Positions 53,119 through 62,093 of a stretch of 64,000 bases of DNA are shown piece after piece; the first letter of the stretch is position 1, and every line of letters starts with the position of its first letter. The notes below the pieces were generated by a model. The model was given only the letters and a program-made list of their open reading frames with translations, was not told the origin of the DNA and did no database searches. The DNA is taken from positions 186,001-250,000 of the forward strand of contig CAWEYO010000018.1 of assembly GCA_963813315.1 (NCBI GenBank), in the 5' to 3' direction. This DNA comes from CAWEYO01 sp963813315 (GTDB taxonomy: Bacteria > Pseudomonadota > Alphaproteobacteria > Rhizobiales > Rhizobiaceae). Both the position numbers and the translations under genes were made by a program.

Positions 53119-54078
53119 ATGGAATTCCTGAACTCCGTTCTGGTCAAACCGTTTGCCGACATGTTCGGCGCTCCCGACTTTTTGCTGCAGGTCCTTTGGG
53201 AAGGGCTCGTTTCGGGGGTGCTGTACGCTCTTATCGCGCTCGGCTTCGTGCTCATTTACAAGTCCTCGCGCATTTTCAATTTCGCGCAGGGAATCATGGT
53301 TGTCTTCGCGGCGCTGACACTGGTCGGCCTCCACGAGAAAGGCGTGCCGGCGCTGCTCGCGGTGCCGCTGACGCTCGCGGTGATGTTCGTGCTTGCCGTC
53401 GCGATCGAGAGGCTCGTGCTGCGCCCGCTGGTCAATCAGCCCGACATCGTCCTGTTCATGGCCACGATCGGGATCACGCTGTTCCTGGTCGGCCTCGGGG
53501 AAATCATATTCGGCGGCGAGAACAAAGTGATGATCACCGAGCAGCTCCTTATTCCGACGGGCAGCATCGACTTCGAACCGTTTGGCGGTTTCGTGTCCAT
53601 CGAGAAGAAGGATTTGACCGCCGTCATCGGCGCAGTGGTGCTGGTGGCTGCGCTGCTCGTCTTTCTGAACAAGTCCAGAATGGGCCGCGCCATACGCGCG
53701 CTGGGCGACGACCATCAGGCAGCACTTTCGGTCGGCATATCGCTCTCGACGATCTGGGTCCTCGTATGGTTCATTGCCGGCGTCGTCGCGCTGGCGACCG
53801 GCATCGTTTGGGGTGCAAGAGCCGGTGTTTCCTTCGCGCTCGAAGTCATCGCCTACAAGGCGCTGCCGGTGTTGATGTTGGGCGGGCTGGAAAGCGTGCT
53901 CGGCGCCATCATCGGCGGCCTGGCCATCGGCATCCTCGAAAAACTGTTCGAGATCTATTGGGGTCAGCCGCTGCTCGGCGGCAACACAGAAACCTGGTTT
54001 GCCTTCGTTTTCGCACTGATCGTCCTTATGTTCAGGCCGCAGGGCCTGTTCGGTGAAAAGATCATCGAGCGGGTATAG
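53119..54078 (+). CDS. livH: Liv-type ABC transporter permease (LivH)
   Basis: A 319-residue permease with about eight hydrophobic segments, including GLVSGVLYALIALGFVLIYK, RIFNFAQGIMVVFAALTL, RAIRALGDDHQAALSVGISL (ATPase contact) and KALPVLMLGGLESVLGAIIG. GGAGCGG ribosome site. Follows the DUF3096 gene. Confidence 0.92.
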   Translation: MEFLNSVLVKPFADMFGAPDFLLQVLWEGLVSGVLYALIALGFVLIYKSSRIFNFAQGIMVVFAALTLVGLHEKGVPALLAVPLTLAVMFVLAVAIERLVLRPLVNQPDIVLFMATIGITLFLVGLGEIIFGGENKVMITEQLLIPTGSIDFEPFGGFVSIEKKDLTAVIGAVVLVAALLVFLNKSRMGRAIRALGDDHQAALSVGISLSTIWVLVWFIAGVVALATGIVWGARAGVSFALEVIAYKALPVLMLGGLESVLGAIIGGLAIGILEKLFEIYWGQPLLGGNTETWFAFVFALIVLMFRPQGLFGEKIIERV

Positions 54079-54080
54079 AC

Positions 54081-55157
54081 ATGCTCTACCGCACCGCAGG
54101 CCAGTTCAAAACCAGTTACTACGCCGACCACGCGCTGTTCCCAGTAAGGCAGGACGCCATCCTTCTTGGGTTTATCCTGCTTTTGGCATTTGTCGTCTTT
54201 CCGCTGACCGCCAGCGAATTTACCTTTCGCGCTCTGCTCATCCCGGTCCTCATCTATTCGGTGGCAGCACTTGGACTCAACATCCTGACCGGCTATGCCG
54301 GCCAGCTTTCGCTCGGCACCGGCGCTTTCATGGGGGTTGGCGCCTATGCCTGCTACAAGCTGATCACCATCTTTCCGGAGATCAATATCCTCATCGCCAT
54401 AGCGCTTTCGGGATTCTTCTCGGCCGCAGTCGGCGTGGCGTTCGGGTTGCCGTCGCTCCGCATCAAGGGTTTCTATCTGGCGATTGCAACGCTTGCCGCC
54501 CAGTTCTTCCTGATATGGCTCTTCGAAAAATGGGCATGGCTCTATAACTACAATTCCTCCGGAGCGATCCAGGTGCCCAACATCGACATGCTCCGCGTAA
54601 CCGTTGCCGGCCCGAACGCCAGGGCGATCGTGCAATACTACTTCGTGCTTTGCGTTGCCTGCCTGATCACGTGTTTCGCCATCAACATCACGCGTGGCAG
54701 GATCGGGCGCATCTGGAAATCCGTGCGCGATATGGACATCGCCGCCGAACTGGTCGGCATCAACCTGATGAAGGCGAAACTTTCGGCCTTCGCGGTATCG
54801 TCCTACATCGTCGGCGTTTCCGGTGCGTTGTTCGTGTTCCTCTGGCGCGGCGCAGCGGAGCCGAACCTGTTCGACATCCCGTTGTCGTTCCGCGTCCTGT
54901 TCATCGCCATCATCGGAGGGCTCGGCTCGATCCTCGGGAACTATCTCGGTGCAGTCCTAATCGTTGGCCTGCCGGTCGTGATCGGCACCGTGCCCGCATT
55001 CTTCGGGCTGCCGATCAGTTCGGCGATGGTGGAACATCTGAACATCATGACCATCGGCGCGCTGATTATCATCTTTCTGATCGTCGAGCCGCACGGACTC
55101 GCTCGCTTCTGGGGCGTCATTCGGGAAAAGCTCATCATGTGGCCGTTCCCGCATTGA
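54081..55157 (+). CDS. livM: Liv-type ABC transporter permease (LivM)
   Basis: A 358-residue permease. Signatures are AALGLNILTGYAGQLSLGTG, FGLPSLRIKGFYLAIATLAA, RDMDIAAELVGINLMKAKLS (cytoplasmic loop) and IIGGLGSILGNYLGAVLIVG. Two bases separate it from livH. Confidence 0.92.
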   Translation: MLYRTAGQFKTSYYADHALFPVRQDAILLGFILLLAFVVFPLTASEFTFRALLIPVLIYSVAALGLNILTGYAGQLSLGTGAFMGVGAYACYKLITIFPEINILIAIALSGFFSAAVGVAFGLPSLRIKGFYLAIATLAAQFFLIWLFEKWAWLYNYNSSGAIQVPNIDMLRVTVAGPNARAIVQYYFVLCVACLITCFAINITRGRIGRIWKSVRDMDIAAELVGINLMKAKLSAFAVSSYIVGVSGALFVFLWRGAAEPNLFDIPLSFRVLFIAIIGGLGSILGNYLGAVLIVGLPVVIGTVPAFFGLPISSAMVEHLNIMTIGALIIIFLIVEPHGLARFWGVIREKLIMWPFPH

Positions 55158-55189
55158 GATCGGAGAAACGACAAGCGGAGGAAAACGGA

Positions 55190-56504
55190 ATGAAAAAACT
55201 CGCAAAGATCACGCTGGCTTCGGGAGCGTTCGCTCTTGGCGTCGCGCTAACGGTGCCTTTTGCGTCGGCCGAAGACATGGTGAGCCTGCCCAATTTGTCG
55301 TACCGGACGGGTCCGTTCGCCGCGACCGGCATTCCGCTGATGGACGGCCAGCGCGACTACATCATGATGCTCAACGCGCGCGACGGCGGAGCCAACGGCG
55401 TGAAGCTTGGCTACGAAGAGTGCGAGACCGGCTACAACACCGAAAAGGGTGTCGAATGCTACGAGAAGACCAAGGCGTCCGGCATCGTGACGCAGCCTTG
55501 GTCGACCGGCATCACGCTACAGGTTCTGCCGAAGACAAATGTCGACAAGGTCCCGGTCCTCGCGCCCGGCTACGGTTTTTCGCGCGATGACCGACGGCAA
55601 GACGTTTCAATGGGCGTTCAACCCGCCCGCGTCCTATTGGGATGGCGCATCGATCATCCTGCAGAACATATCGGACGGCAATCTCGACAGCCTGAAAGGC
55701 AAGAAGATCGTCCTTCTCCATCTCGACCATCCTTATGGCAAGGAGCCGATTCCGCTTTTCGAGGCGCTCGCCGCCAGGCACGGCTTTACCTTCCTGCCGA
55801 TCCCCGTCGGATTGAAGGAAATGCAGAACCAGTCGGCCCAGTGGCTGCAGATCAGGCGCGAAAGGCCGGATTTCGTTCTGATGTGGGGCTGGGGTGCGAT
55901 GAACGCCGGCGCAATTACCGAGGCGGTGAAGACCAAGTTCCCGATGGACAAGTTCGTCGGCATCTGGTGGTCCGGCCATGACGGCGACCTGAAGCTCGTC
56001 GGCGAGGCAGGCAAGGGCTACAGGTCTCTTTCCTGGAGCCTGCCGAACTCTCAGTCGCCGGTCATGCAGGACATCAAGAAGCATGTCGTCGATGCCGGCC
56101 AGTCGTTGGTCGGAGAGGGCGAGTTCGACTCCGTCTTCTATCAGCGCGGGGTTCTGATCTCGATGATCCTTGCCGAGGCGGTGAAAGCTGCCCAGGCCAA
56201 TTTCAACGCCAAGGTCATCAATGCCGAACAACTTCGCTGGGGTCTGGAAAACCTGAAACTTGACGAGGCGAAGCTGACGGAACTCGGCTTCGAGGGCATG
56301 ATTGCGCCGTTCTCGACCTCCTGTGCGGACCATACCGGCCATGGCGGCGCCTGGATGCTCCAATGGGATGGCACGAAGTTCGTCAAGGCATCGGAACTGC
56401 TTAAGGCGGACCAGACGGAGATCCAGCCGCTTATCGCAGCCAAGGCAAAGGAATATGCCGAGGCCAACGCACCATGGCCGACCAACGCAGAGTGCAAGAT
56501 GTGA
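55190..56504 (+). pseudogene. Liv-type ABC transporter substrate-binding protein, frameshifted
   Basis: A periplasmic binding protein with signal peptide (MKKLAKITLASGAFALGVAL, TVPFASA). The first 128 residues, ending VLAPGYGF, are in one frame. The remainder, MTDGKTFQWAFNPPASYWDG, PYGKEPIPLFEALAARHGFT and GRGAWM-free end NAPWPTNAECKM, is in the next. Removing one base from the TTTTT run at 55577-55581 joins them (GYGFRAMTDGK) into 437 residues, normal for the family. As read, the transporter would lack a functional binding protein. Confidence 0.85.
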
Positions 56505-56568
56505 TGACAAGCGTTCCTCTGCGGCGCACCCAATTGAATCGGTGCTGCTGCTCTATCTCTTTGACTGA

Positions 56569-56618
56569 GCATCGGATTGTTCCCGAAACCGGTTCTTACT
56601 TTCGGGTCCGATGCTTTA
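56569..56618. repeat. Single copy of the AGCATCGGA palindromic repeat
   Basis: GAGCATCGGATTGTTCCCGA through CTTTCGGGTCCGATGCTTTA is an inverted copy of the 58-base unit tandemly repeated at 20694-20860. It lies between the binding-protein and livF genes. Confidence 0.85.
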
Positions 56619-56673
56619 GGGAGAGGAACGCTCTCGCCGCAAACGGGGGAGGGGCGCCACCGCCGGAGCCAGC

Positions 56674-57510
56674 ATGACCAACGCCGCAGTTTCTTCGCCC
56701 GATCCGGCCAACTCCATTCTCTCGATGAACAATGTCGAGGTGATCTACGACCACGTCATTCTCGTGCTGAAGGGCGTGTCGCTCAGCGTTCCGCGCGGCG
56801 GCATTACGGCCTTGCTTGGCGCGAACGGTGCCGGAAAGACAACCACGCTGAAAGCCATCTCGAACCTGCTCCACGCAGAACGCGGCGAGGTGACCAAAGG
56901 CAATATCATCTTCGAGGGCAATGAGATCCAGTCGCTATCACCGAACGAGCTGGTCCGGCGCGGCTGCATTCAGGTGATGGAGGGCCGGCACTGCTTCGCG
57001 CATCTCACGGTCGAGGACAATCTGATGACGGGCGCCTTCACGCGGCGTGACGGGGCGGGGGCAATCCGCGACGACCTCGACCTTGTCTATCAGTATTTCC
57101 CGCCGTTGAAAGTGAGGCGCGCCAGCCAGGCCGGCTACACCTCCGGAGGCGAACAGCAAATGACGGCTATCGGACGCGCACTTATGTCGCGGCCAAAAAT
57201 GATCCTGCTCGACGAACCGTCCATGGGATTGGCGCCCCAGCTCGTCGAGGAAATCTTCCAGATCGTGCAGAAGCTCAACGAGGAACAGGGCGTTTCTTTC
57301 CTGCTTGCCGAGCAGAATACCAATGTCGCACTGCGCTTCGCCAAATACGGCTACATTCTCGAATCCGGCCGCATCGTGCTCGACGGCAAAGCGGCGGCGC
57401 TGCGCGACAACGAAGACGTTAAGGAATTCTATCTCGGCGTCGGCGGCGAAGGGCGGAAGTCGTTCAAGGATGTGAAGCACTACAAGAGACGGAAGCGATG
57501 GCTAGCCTAG
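56674..57510 (+). CDS. livF: Liv-type ABC transporter ATP-binding protein (LivF)
   Basis: A 278-residue ATPase. Walker A is LLGANGAGKTTTLKAISNLL near residue 45, the signature is YTSGGEQQMTAIGRALMSRP, and Walker B is MILLDEPSMGLAPQLVEEIF. It closes the transporter operon. Its TAG is the first triplet of a TAGGGTGTG repeat. Confidence 0.92.
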   Translation: MTNAAVSSPDPANSILSMNNVEVIYDHVILVLKGVSLSVPRGGITALLGANGAGKTTTLKAISNLLHAERGEVTKGNIIFEGNEIQSLSPNELVRRGCIQVMEGRHCFAHLTVEDNLMTGAFTRRDGAGAIRDDLDLVYQYFPPLKVRRASQAGYTSGGEQQMTAIGRALMSRPKMILLDEPSMGLAPQLVEEIFQIVQKLNEEQGVSFLLAEQNTNVALRFAKYGYILESGRIVLDGKAAALRDNEDVKEFYLGVGGEGRKSFKDVKHYKRRKRWLA

Positions 57511-57570
57511 GGTGTGTTGGCATTCAGGTGATGCCTGCCTGCAAATGGCGGACTTCTCCGCTTCGGGAGC
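57508..57570. repeat. TAGGGTGTG-family repeat, partial copy at the livF stop
   Basis: TAGGGTGTGTTGGCATTCAG, then GTGATGCCTGCCTGCAAATG and GCGGACTTCTCCGCTTCGGG. It corresponds to the left half of the complete element at 30139-30286. Confidence 0.75.
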
Positions 57571-57695
57571 CACGACATTGCCCCTGAATACCAGCCGGTA
57601 TTTCTTGCTGATCCGGGAAATCGGGCAATTGATTCCATTGCGCCGGGACGAGCTTTTCGTTATGTGCGCAGGAAAGCGTCCGAGAGGGAATTGTA

Positions 57696-57944
57696 ATGGC
57701 CGACGACACTCCGACCGGCCCCGTCGAACTGGGCGGGCAGATGGACTATGATGAACACCACAAGACGTACTCTCTCTTCATCTCGCTGACCAAATATGGC
57801 GCGCTGGTCTGCGTCGCGCTGCTGGTGGCCATGGCATTCAGCTTCTTCACGACGGCCGGCTTTTTCTCCGGCCTGATCCTGTTCATAGTCATCTGCGCAG
57901 CAGGAGCCTATTTGCTCCGCGGAGTGCCGGCACACATTACTTGA
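57696..57944 (+). CDS. aa3-type cytochrome c oxidase subunit IV
   Basis: An 82-residue membrane protein with a charged N-terminus (MDYDEHHKTYSLFISLTKYG) and two transmembrane segments (ALVCVALLVAMAFSFFTTAG; GLILFIVICAAGAYLL). It matches the small alphaproteobacterial subunit IV of aa3 oxidases. Like in many relatives, it sits before the transhydrogenase genes and away from the main oxidase genes. Confidence 0.85.
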   Translation: MADDTPTGPVELGGQMDYDEHHKTYSLFISLTKYGALVCVALLVAMAFSFFTTAGFFSGLILFIVICAAGAYLLRGVPAHIT

Positions 57945-58008
57945 TACTTTTCTTGGCGGCCGCGTGCTATCGGCGTCCGCCAGCGTTCCAGCCCGAAAGG
58001 ATCGCACG

Positions 58009-59289
58009 TTGGGACAGACAGTCTTTGTGCCAAAGGAAATAGACAGCAACGAGCCGCGCGTGGCGGCGTCGCCGGACACCGTCAAACGACTGACAGGACT
58101 TGGCTTCGACGTGATCGTCGAGGCGGGCGCAGGTACGCGTTCCCGCATCCCGGATGAGGAATTCACGAAGGCTGGCGCCAGGCTCGGCAATCCCGGCGAC
58201 GTGGCCGGCGCCGATGTCGTCCTCAAGGTGCGTCGCCCTGCCGACGCGGAGCTCGAGCGCTACAAGAAGGGTGCGGCGGTCATCGCCACGATGGACCCTT
58301 ATGGAAACGAGATCGCCGTGCAGGCTATGGCGGGAGCGGGCATCACCGCGTTCGCCATGGAATTCATGCCCCGCATCACGCGCGCGCAGTCCATGGACGT
58401 GCTGTCCTCGCAAGCCAATCTCGCCGGCTACCAGGCAGTGATCGACGCGGCGGCGGAATATGACCGCGCGTTCCCGATGATGATGACCGCTGCCGGGACC
58501 GTGCCAGCCGCCAGGGTTTTCGTGATGGGCGCGGGAGTCGCGGGCCTTCAGGCGATCGCGACTGCGCGGCGGCTTGGCGCCGCGGTCACGGCCACCGATG
58601 TGCGCCCGGCCGCCAAGGAGCAGGTGGCATCGCTCGGAGGAAAGTTCGTCGCGGTCGAAGACGAGGAGTTCAGGGCGGCCGAAACGGCGGGCGGTTACGC
58701 CAAGGAAATGTCGAAGGAGTACCAGGCCAAGCAGGCTGCGCTTGTCGCCGACCATATCGCCAAGCAGGACATCGTCATTACCACGGCGCTGATCCCCGGG
58801 CGGCCGGCGCCGAAGCTGGTATCTGCCGCGATGGTCAAGTCGATGAAGCCGGGATCGGTGATCGTCGACCTCGCGGTCGAGCGCGGCGGCAACGTAGAAG
58901 GCGCGGTGGCCGGCAAGGTTTCGACCACCGACAATGGCGTGACGATCGTTGGGCACCTGAATGTGCCGGGACGGGTAGCTGCTTCAGCTTCGCTGCTGTA
59001 CGCGAAGAACCTCTTTGCTTTCCTTGAGACGATGGTCGACAAGGCGACCAAGCAGCTTGCGATCAACCGCGAGGACGAACTCGTGAAGGCGACAATGCTG
59101 ACCGACGGTGGCAAGGTCGTGCATGCCAATTTCGTCGATGCGGCACGGACCGCGGCTCGGGTCGATTCCGGCGCAAAAACCGGGCCCGGCCTCGATGTCG
59201 CGCCGAAGAAGGCCAAGACAGCCAGGAAACCGGGAGCGCCGAAAGCAGCGAAATCTGCGGCTGAAGAAAAATCCAAGGGAGACGCCTGA
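58009..59289 (+). CDS. pntAA: Proton-translocating NAD(P)+ transhydrogenase subunit alpha part 1
   Basis: A 426-residue NAD(H)-binding domain I. It has VFVPKEIDSNEPRVAASPDT at the start, EFMPRITRAQSMDVLSSQAN, the nucleotide fold VFVMGAGVAGLQAIATARRL and PGSVIVDLAVERGGNVEG. TTG 58009 with AAAGGAT upstream gives the family-typical N-terminus; no ATG fits. The C-terminal tail is Lys/Ala-rich. Overlaps the next gene by one base. Confidence 0.92.
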   Translation: MGQTVFVPKEIDSNEPRVAASPDTVKRLTGLGFDVIVEAGAGTRSRIPDEEFTKAGARLGNPGDVAGADVVLKVRRPADAELERYKKGAAVIATMDPYGNEIAVQAMAGAGITAFAMEFMPRITRAQSMDVLSSQANLAGYQAVIDAAAEYDRAFPMMMTAAGTVPAARVFVMGAGVAGLQAIATARRLGAAVTATDVRPAAKEQVASLGGKFVAVEDEEFRAAETAGGYAKEMSKEYQAKQAALVADHIAKQDIVITTALIPGRPAPKLVSAAMVKSMKPGSVIVDLAVERGGNVEGAVAGKVSTTDNGVTIVGHLNVPGRVAASASLLYAKNLFAFLETMVDKATKQLAINREDELVKATMLTDGGKVVHANFVDAARTAARVDSGAKTGPGLDVAPKKAKTARKPGAPKAAKSAAEEKSKGDA

Positions 59290-59717
59290 TGGAAAGGACC
59301 GCGCTGGAGCAGGCCCTCGATCAACTCGAGCAGGCCGTGGCAGGCGTGCGGCTTGCCTTCACCGATCTTGAAAAGGCGGAAGGTGCCGCAGGTGCGGCGG
59401 GCGACGCCGCGCACGCATTGTCGGGCGGCGTGATCGATCCTTTTGTCTTCCGCTTCGCCATCTTCGTGTTGGCGATCTTCGTCGGCTACTATGTTGTCTG
59501 GTCAGTTACGCCGGCGCTCCACACGCCATTGATGGCGGTCACCAATGCGATTTCCTCCGTTATCGTTGTCGGCGCGCTGCTTGCTGTCGGCATCTCGGCA
59601 AGCGGCCTTGCAACCGGCTTCGGTTTTGTCGCCCTCGTGCTCGCCTCGGTTAATATTTTCGGCGGCTTCCTCGTCACGCAGCGCATGCTGGCGATGTACA
59701 AGAAGAAAGAGAAGTGA
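59289..59717 (+). CDS. pntAB: NAD(P)+ transhydrogenase subunit alpha part 2
   Basis: A 142-residue membrane subunit. After an amphipathic N-terminal helix come the domain II segments FVFRFAIFVLAIFVGYYVVW, HTPLMAVTNAISSVIVVGAL and FGGFLVTQRMLAMYKKKEK, all conserved in the split alpha chain. Confidence 0.93.
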   Translation: MERTALEQALDQLEQAVAGVRLAFTDLEKAEGAAGAAGDAAHALSGGVIDPFVFRFAIFVLAIFVGYYVVWSVTPALHTPLMAVTNAISSVIVVGALLAVGISASGLATGFGFVALVLASVNIFGGFLVTQRMLAMYKKKEK

Positions 59718-59718
59718 G

Positions 59719-61116
59719 ATGAACGCGAACGTCGCCTCCTTTCTCTATCTCGTTTCCGGCATCCTGTTCATTCTGGCGCTGCGCGGCTTGTCGCATCCGA
59801 CGACCAGCAGGCAGGGCAATTTCTACGGCATGATCGGAATGGGCATAGCGATCGTCACGACGCTGGCGCTCGCGACACCGCACGGGGCTCGCTTCGCGTT
59901 GATCGTGCTCGGCCTGGCGGCTGGCGGCAGCGTCGGCGCGGTCACGGCGCGGCGCATCGCCATGACCGCGATGCCGCAACTGGTCGCCGCCTTCCACAGT
60001 CTCGTTGGCCTTGCTGCCGTCATGGTAGCCGCGGCGGCAATGTATGCGCCCGAAAGTTTCGGTATCGGCACCGTCAACGACATCCACGGTCAGGCACTGA
60101 TCGAGATGTCGCTCGGCGTCGCGATCGGCGCTGTCACCTTCACCGGGTCGGTGATTGCGTTCCTGAAGCTGGACGGACGCATGTCCGGCAAGCCGATCCT
60201 GCTGCCGATGCGCCATATGGTGAATGCCGGCCTCGCAATTGCGCTCGTCGTTTCAGTCGTACTCCTTGTCGTGACCGAGAGCACGCTGGTGTTCTGGCTG
60301 ATCGTGGCGCTGTCGCTCCTGCTCGGCGTGCTGATCATCATCCCGATCGGCGGAGCCGACATGCCGGTAGTCGTATCAATGCTCAATTCCTATTCCGGCT
60401 GGGCTGCTGCCGGCATTGGCTTCACGCTCGGCAATCTGGCGCTGATCATCACTGGAGCGCTGGTCGGCTCGTCGGGCGCGATCCTCTCCTACATCATGTG
60501 CAAGGGCATGAACCGCTCATTCATCTCCGTCATTCTTGGCGGCTTCGGGGGTGAAACAGCGGCGGTAAGCGACGACGGCGTCGAGCGGACGGTCAAGCAG
60601 GGCTCGGCTGACGATGCCGCTTATCTGATGGCGAATGCGCAGAAGGTCATCATCGTTCCGGGCTATGGCATGGCGGTCGCCCAGGCTCAGCACGCGCTCC
60701 GCGAAATGGCTGACAAGCTGAAAGCCAACGGCGTCGAGGTCAAATATGCGATCCATCCGGTTGCGGGCCGCATGCCAGGCCATATGAACGTGTTGCTGGC
60801 GGAAGCCAATGTTCCCTATGACGAGGTTTTCGAGCTCGAGGATATCAACTCGGAATTCGCCCAGGCCGACGTTGCCTATGTCATCGGCGCCAATGACGTG
60901 ACGAACCCGTCGGCCCGCGACGACAAGACCTCGCCGATTTTCGGCATGCCGATCCTCGACGTCGACAAGGCCCGCACCTGCCTGTTCGTCAAGCGCTCGC
61001 TGGGGTCGGGCTATGCCGGCATCGACAACACGCTGTTCTACAAGGATGGCACGATGATGCTGCTCGGCGATGCCAAGAAAATGACCGAGGAAATTGTCAA
61101 GGCGATGGATCACTGA
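59719..61116 (+). CDS. pntB: NAD(P)+ transhydrogenase subunit beta
   Basis: A 465-residue subunit with N-terminal membrane helices and a C-terminal NADP(H)-binding domain III. Signatures include MPVVVSMLNSYSGWAAAGIG, IVPGYGMAVAQAQHALREMA, GRMPGHMNVLLAEANVPYDE and VIGANDVTNPSARDD. It completes the pump that makes NADPH from NADH and the proton gradient. ATG 59719 follows the alpha-2 stop by one base. Confidence 0.94.
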   Translation: MNANVASFLYLVSGILFILALRGLSHPTTSRQGNFYGMIGMGIAIVTTLALATPHGARFALIVLGLAAGGSVGAVTARRIAMTAMPQLVAAFHSLVGLAAVMVAAAAMYAPESFGIGTVNDIHGQALIEMSLGVAIGAVTFTGSVIAFLKLDGRMSGKPILLPMRHMVNAGLAIALVVSVVLLVVTESTLVFWLIVALSLLLGVLIIIPIGGADMPVVVSMLNSYSGWAAAGIGFTLGNLALIITGALVGSSGAILSYIMCKGMNRSFISVILGGFGGETAAVSDDGVERTVKQGSADDAAYLMANAQKVIIVPGYGMAVAQAQHALREMADKLKANGVEVKYAIHPVAGRMPGHMNVLLAEANVPYDEVFELEDINSEFAQADVAYVIGANDVTNPSARDDKTSPIFGMPILDVDKARTCLFVKRSLGSGYAGIDNTLFYKDGTMMLLGDAKKMTEEIVKAMDH

Positions 61117-61144
61117 TCCACCCGGCAACGCAGGAAACCTCCCC

Positions 61145-61299
61145 GCTTCGTCATCCCATGGCGGAGAAGCGAAGGCGTAGACCCTGGGATCCATGTCTGA
61201 GCATCGAGGCAGTGCGCGGCGGTCCAGAGTACCAACCGCCTCGCCCACGATGAGCGTTCCGGCATGGATCCTAGGGGCTCAAGCCCGAGGATGACGAAC
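61145..61299. repeat. Intergenic element bounded by GTCATCC and GGATGAC
   Basis: The element starts with CGTCATCCCATGGCGGAGAA, contains GACCCTGGGATCCATG and GGCATGGATCCTAGG, and ends with AAGCCCGAGGATGACGAAC. The outer ends are inverted repeats (GTCATCC/GGATGAC), and inner GGATCC boxes repeat. It follows pntB. Confidence 0.7.
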
Positions 61300-61333
61300 T
61301 CAAAAGGACCTGCGGAAAACCTCCAACACTAGA

Positions 61334-61819
61334 TTAGCCAGCGGGATTGGGCGCGCGAAGCTGGAACTGGCTGACGCCGACGGCCAGGTTCAATCCCGTT
61401 TGGGCCTGCACGCTGACGGGCTGCAATGTAAAGGTTCGGTTGGAACCGCCGACCAGAACATTCGCGCCTGCGCCGACCGCTGCGGTGGCTTCCGCGCTGG
61501 CGCCGACATAATTGCCTGCAAGCGCGCCGGGAGAATAAATGTCGGTGGTCGGCGCCAACACCAGCCACTGCATCAATGTGCGTTCGGTCATTCCGACATC
61601 CAGTCCGAACTTGTTGACCTGGCCGACATAGATTTCCGGTGCGAAGCCTTTTTGGGTCGGCCTGAACGTGCAGTTCAGTTTTTTGCTTGATCCGACGATG
61701 AAACCGGACCCACCCTGGATCGAGCATTCAAGAAGGCCGAGTTTGATGCCTTCGCGCGTCATCGCAGGCATGGCGAGAAGCGACAAGGTAGCGGCTCCGG
61801 CAAAAGCAAGTTTTCTCAT
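61334..61819 (-). CDS. DUF992 family secreted protein
   Basis: A 161-residue protein with a signal peptide (MRKLAFAGAATLSLLAMPAM). The DUF992 pattern follows: KLGLLECSIQGGSGFIVGSS, FGLDVGMTERTLMQWLVLAP, GALAGNYVGASAEATAAVGA and QAQTGLNLAVGVSQFQL. The family is widespread in alphaproteobacteria with no known function. ATG 61819 follows GGAGGAAACGCC. Confidence 0.88.
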   Translation of the reverse strand: MRKLAFAGAATLSLLAMPAMTREGIKLGLLECSIQGGSGFIVGSSKKLNCTFRPTQKGFAPEIYVGQVNKFGLDVGMTERTLMQWLVLAPTTDIYSPGALAGNYVGASAEATAAVGAGANVLVGGSNRTFTLQPVSVQAQTGLNLAVGVSQFQLRAPNPAG

Positions 61820-62093
61820 GGCGTTTCCTCCTGCGTAACCGTCAGGGGAATAACTGCCGGCCGGCGACAAGGTTCCGGCATAGCCACGCGCTTAGAGCGG
61901 CATGATTTCGCGGAGTGGACCGGAAGATCGCCTGGCCGCAATGAAGGCAGATACAATTTTGCGCCCTCTGCATTCCGCCGCTCGCGTCCGCCGTGATCTT
62001 CGAGCATGACCCGAGGATTTATGCCGTGACGGGCGGCAGCGCACCTGACGGCTGGAGTTCCAGAAGAAAATGTACCTATTCTGGTCCTCTATT

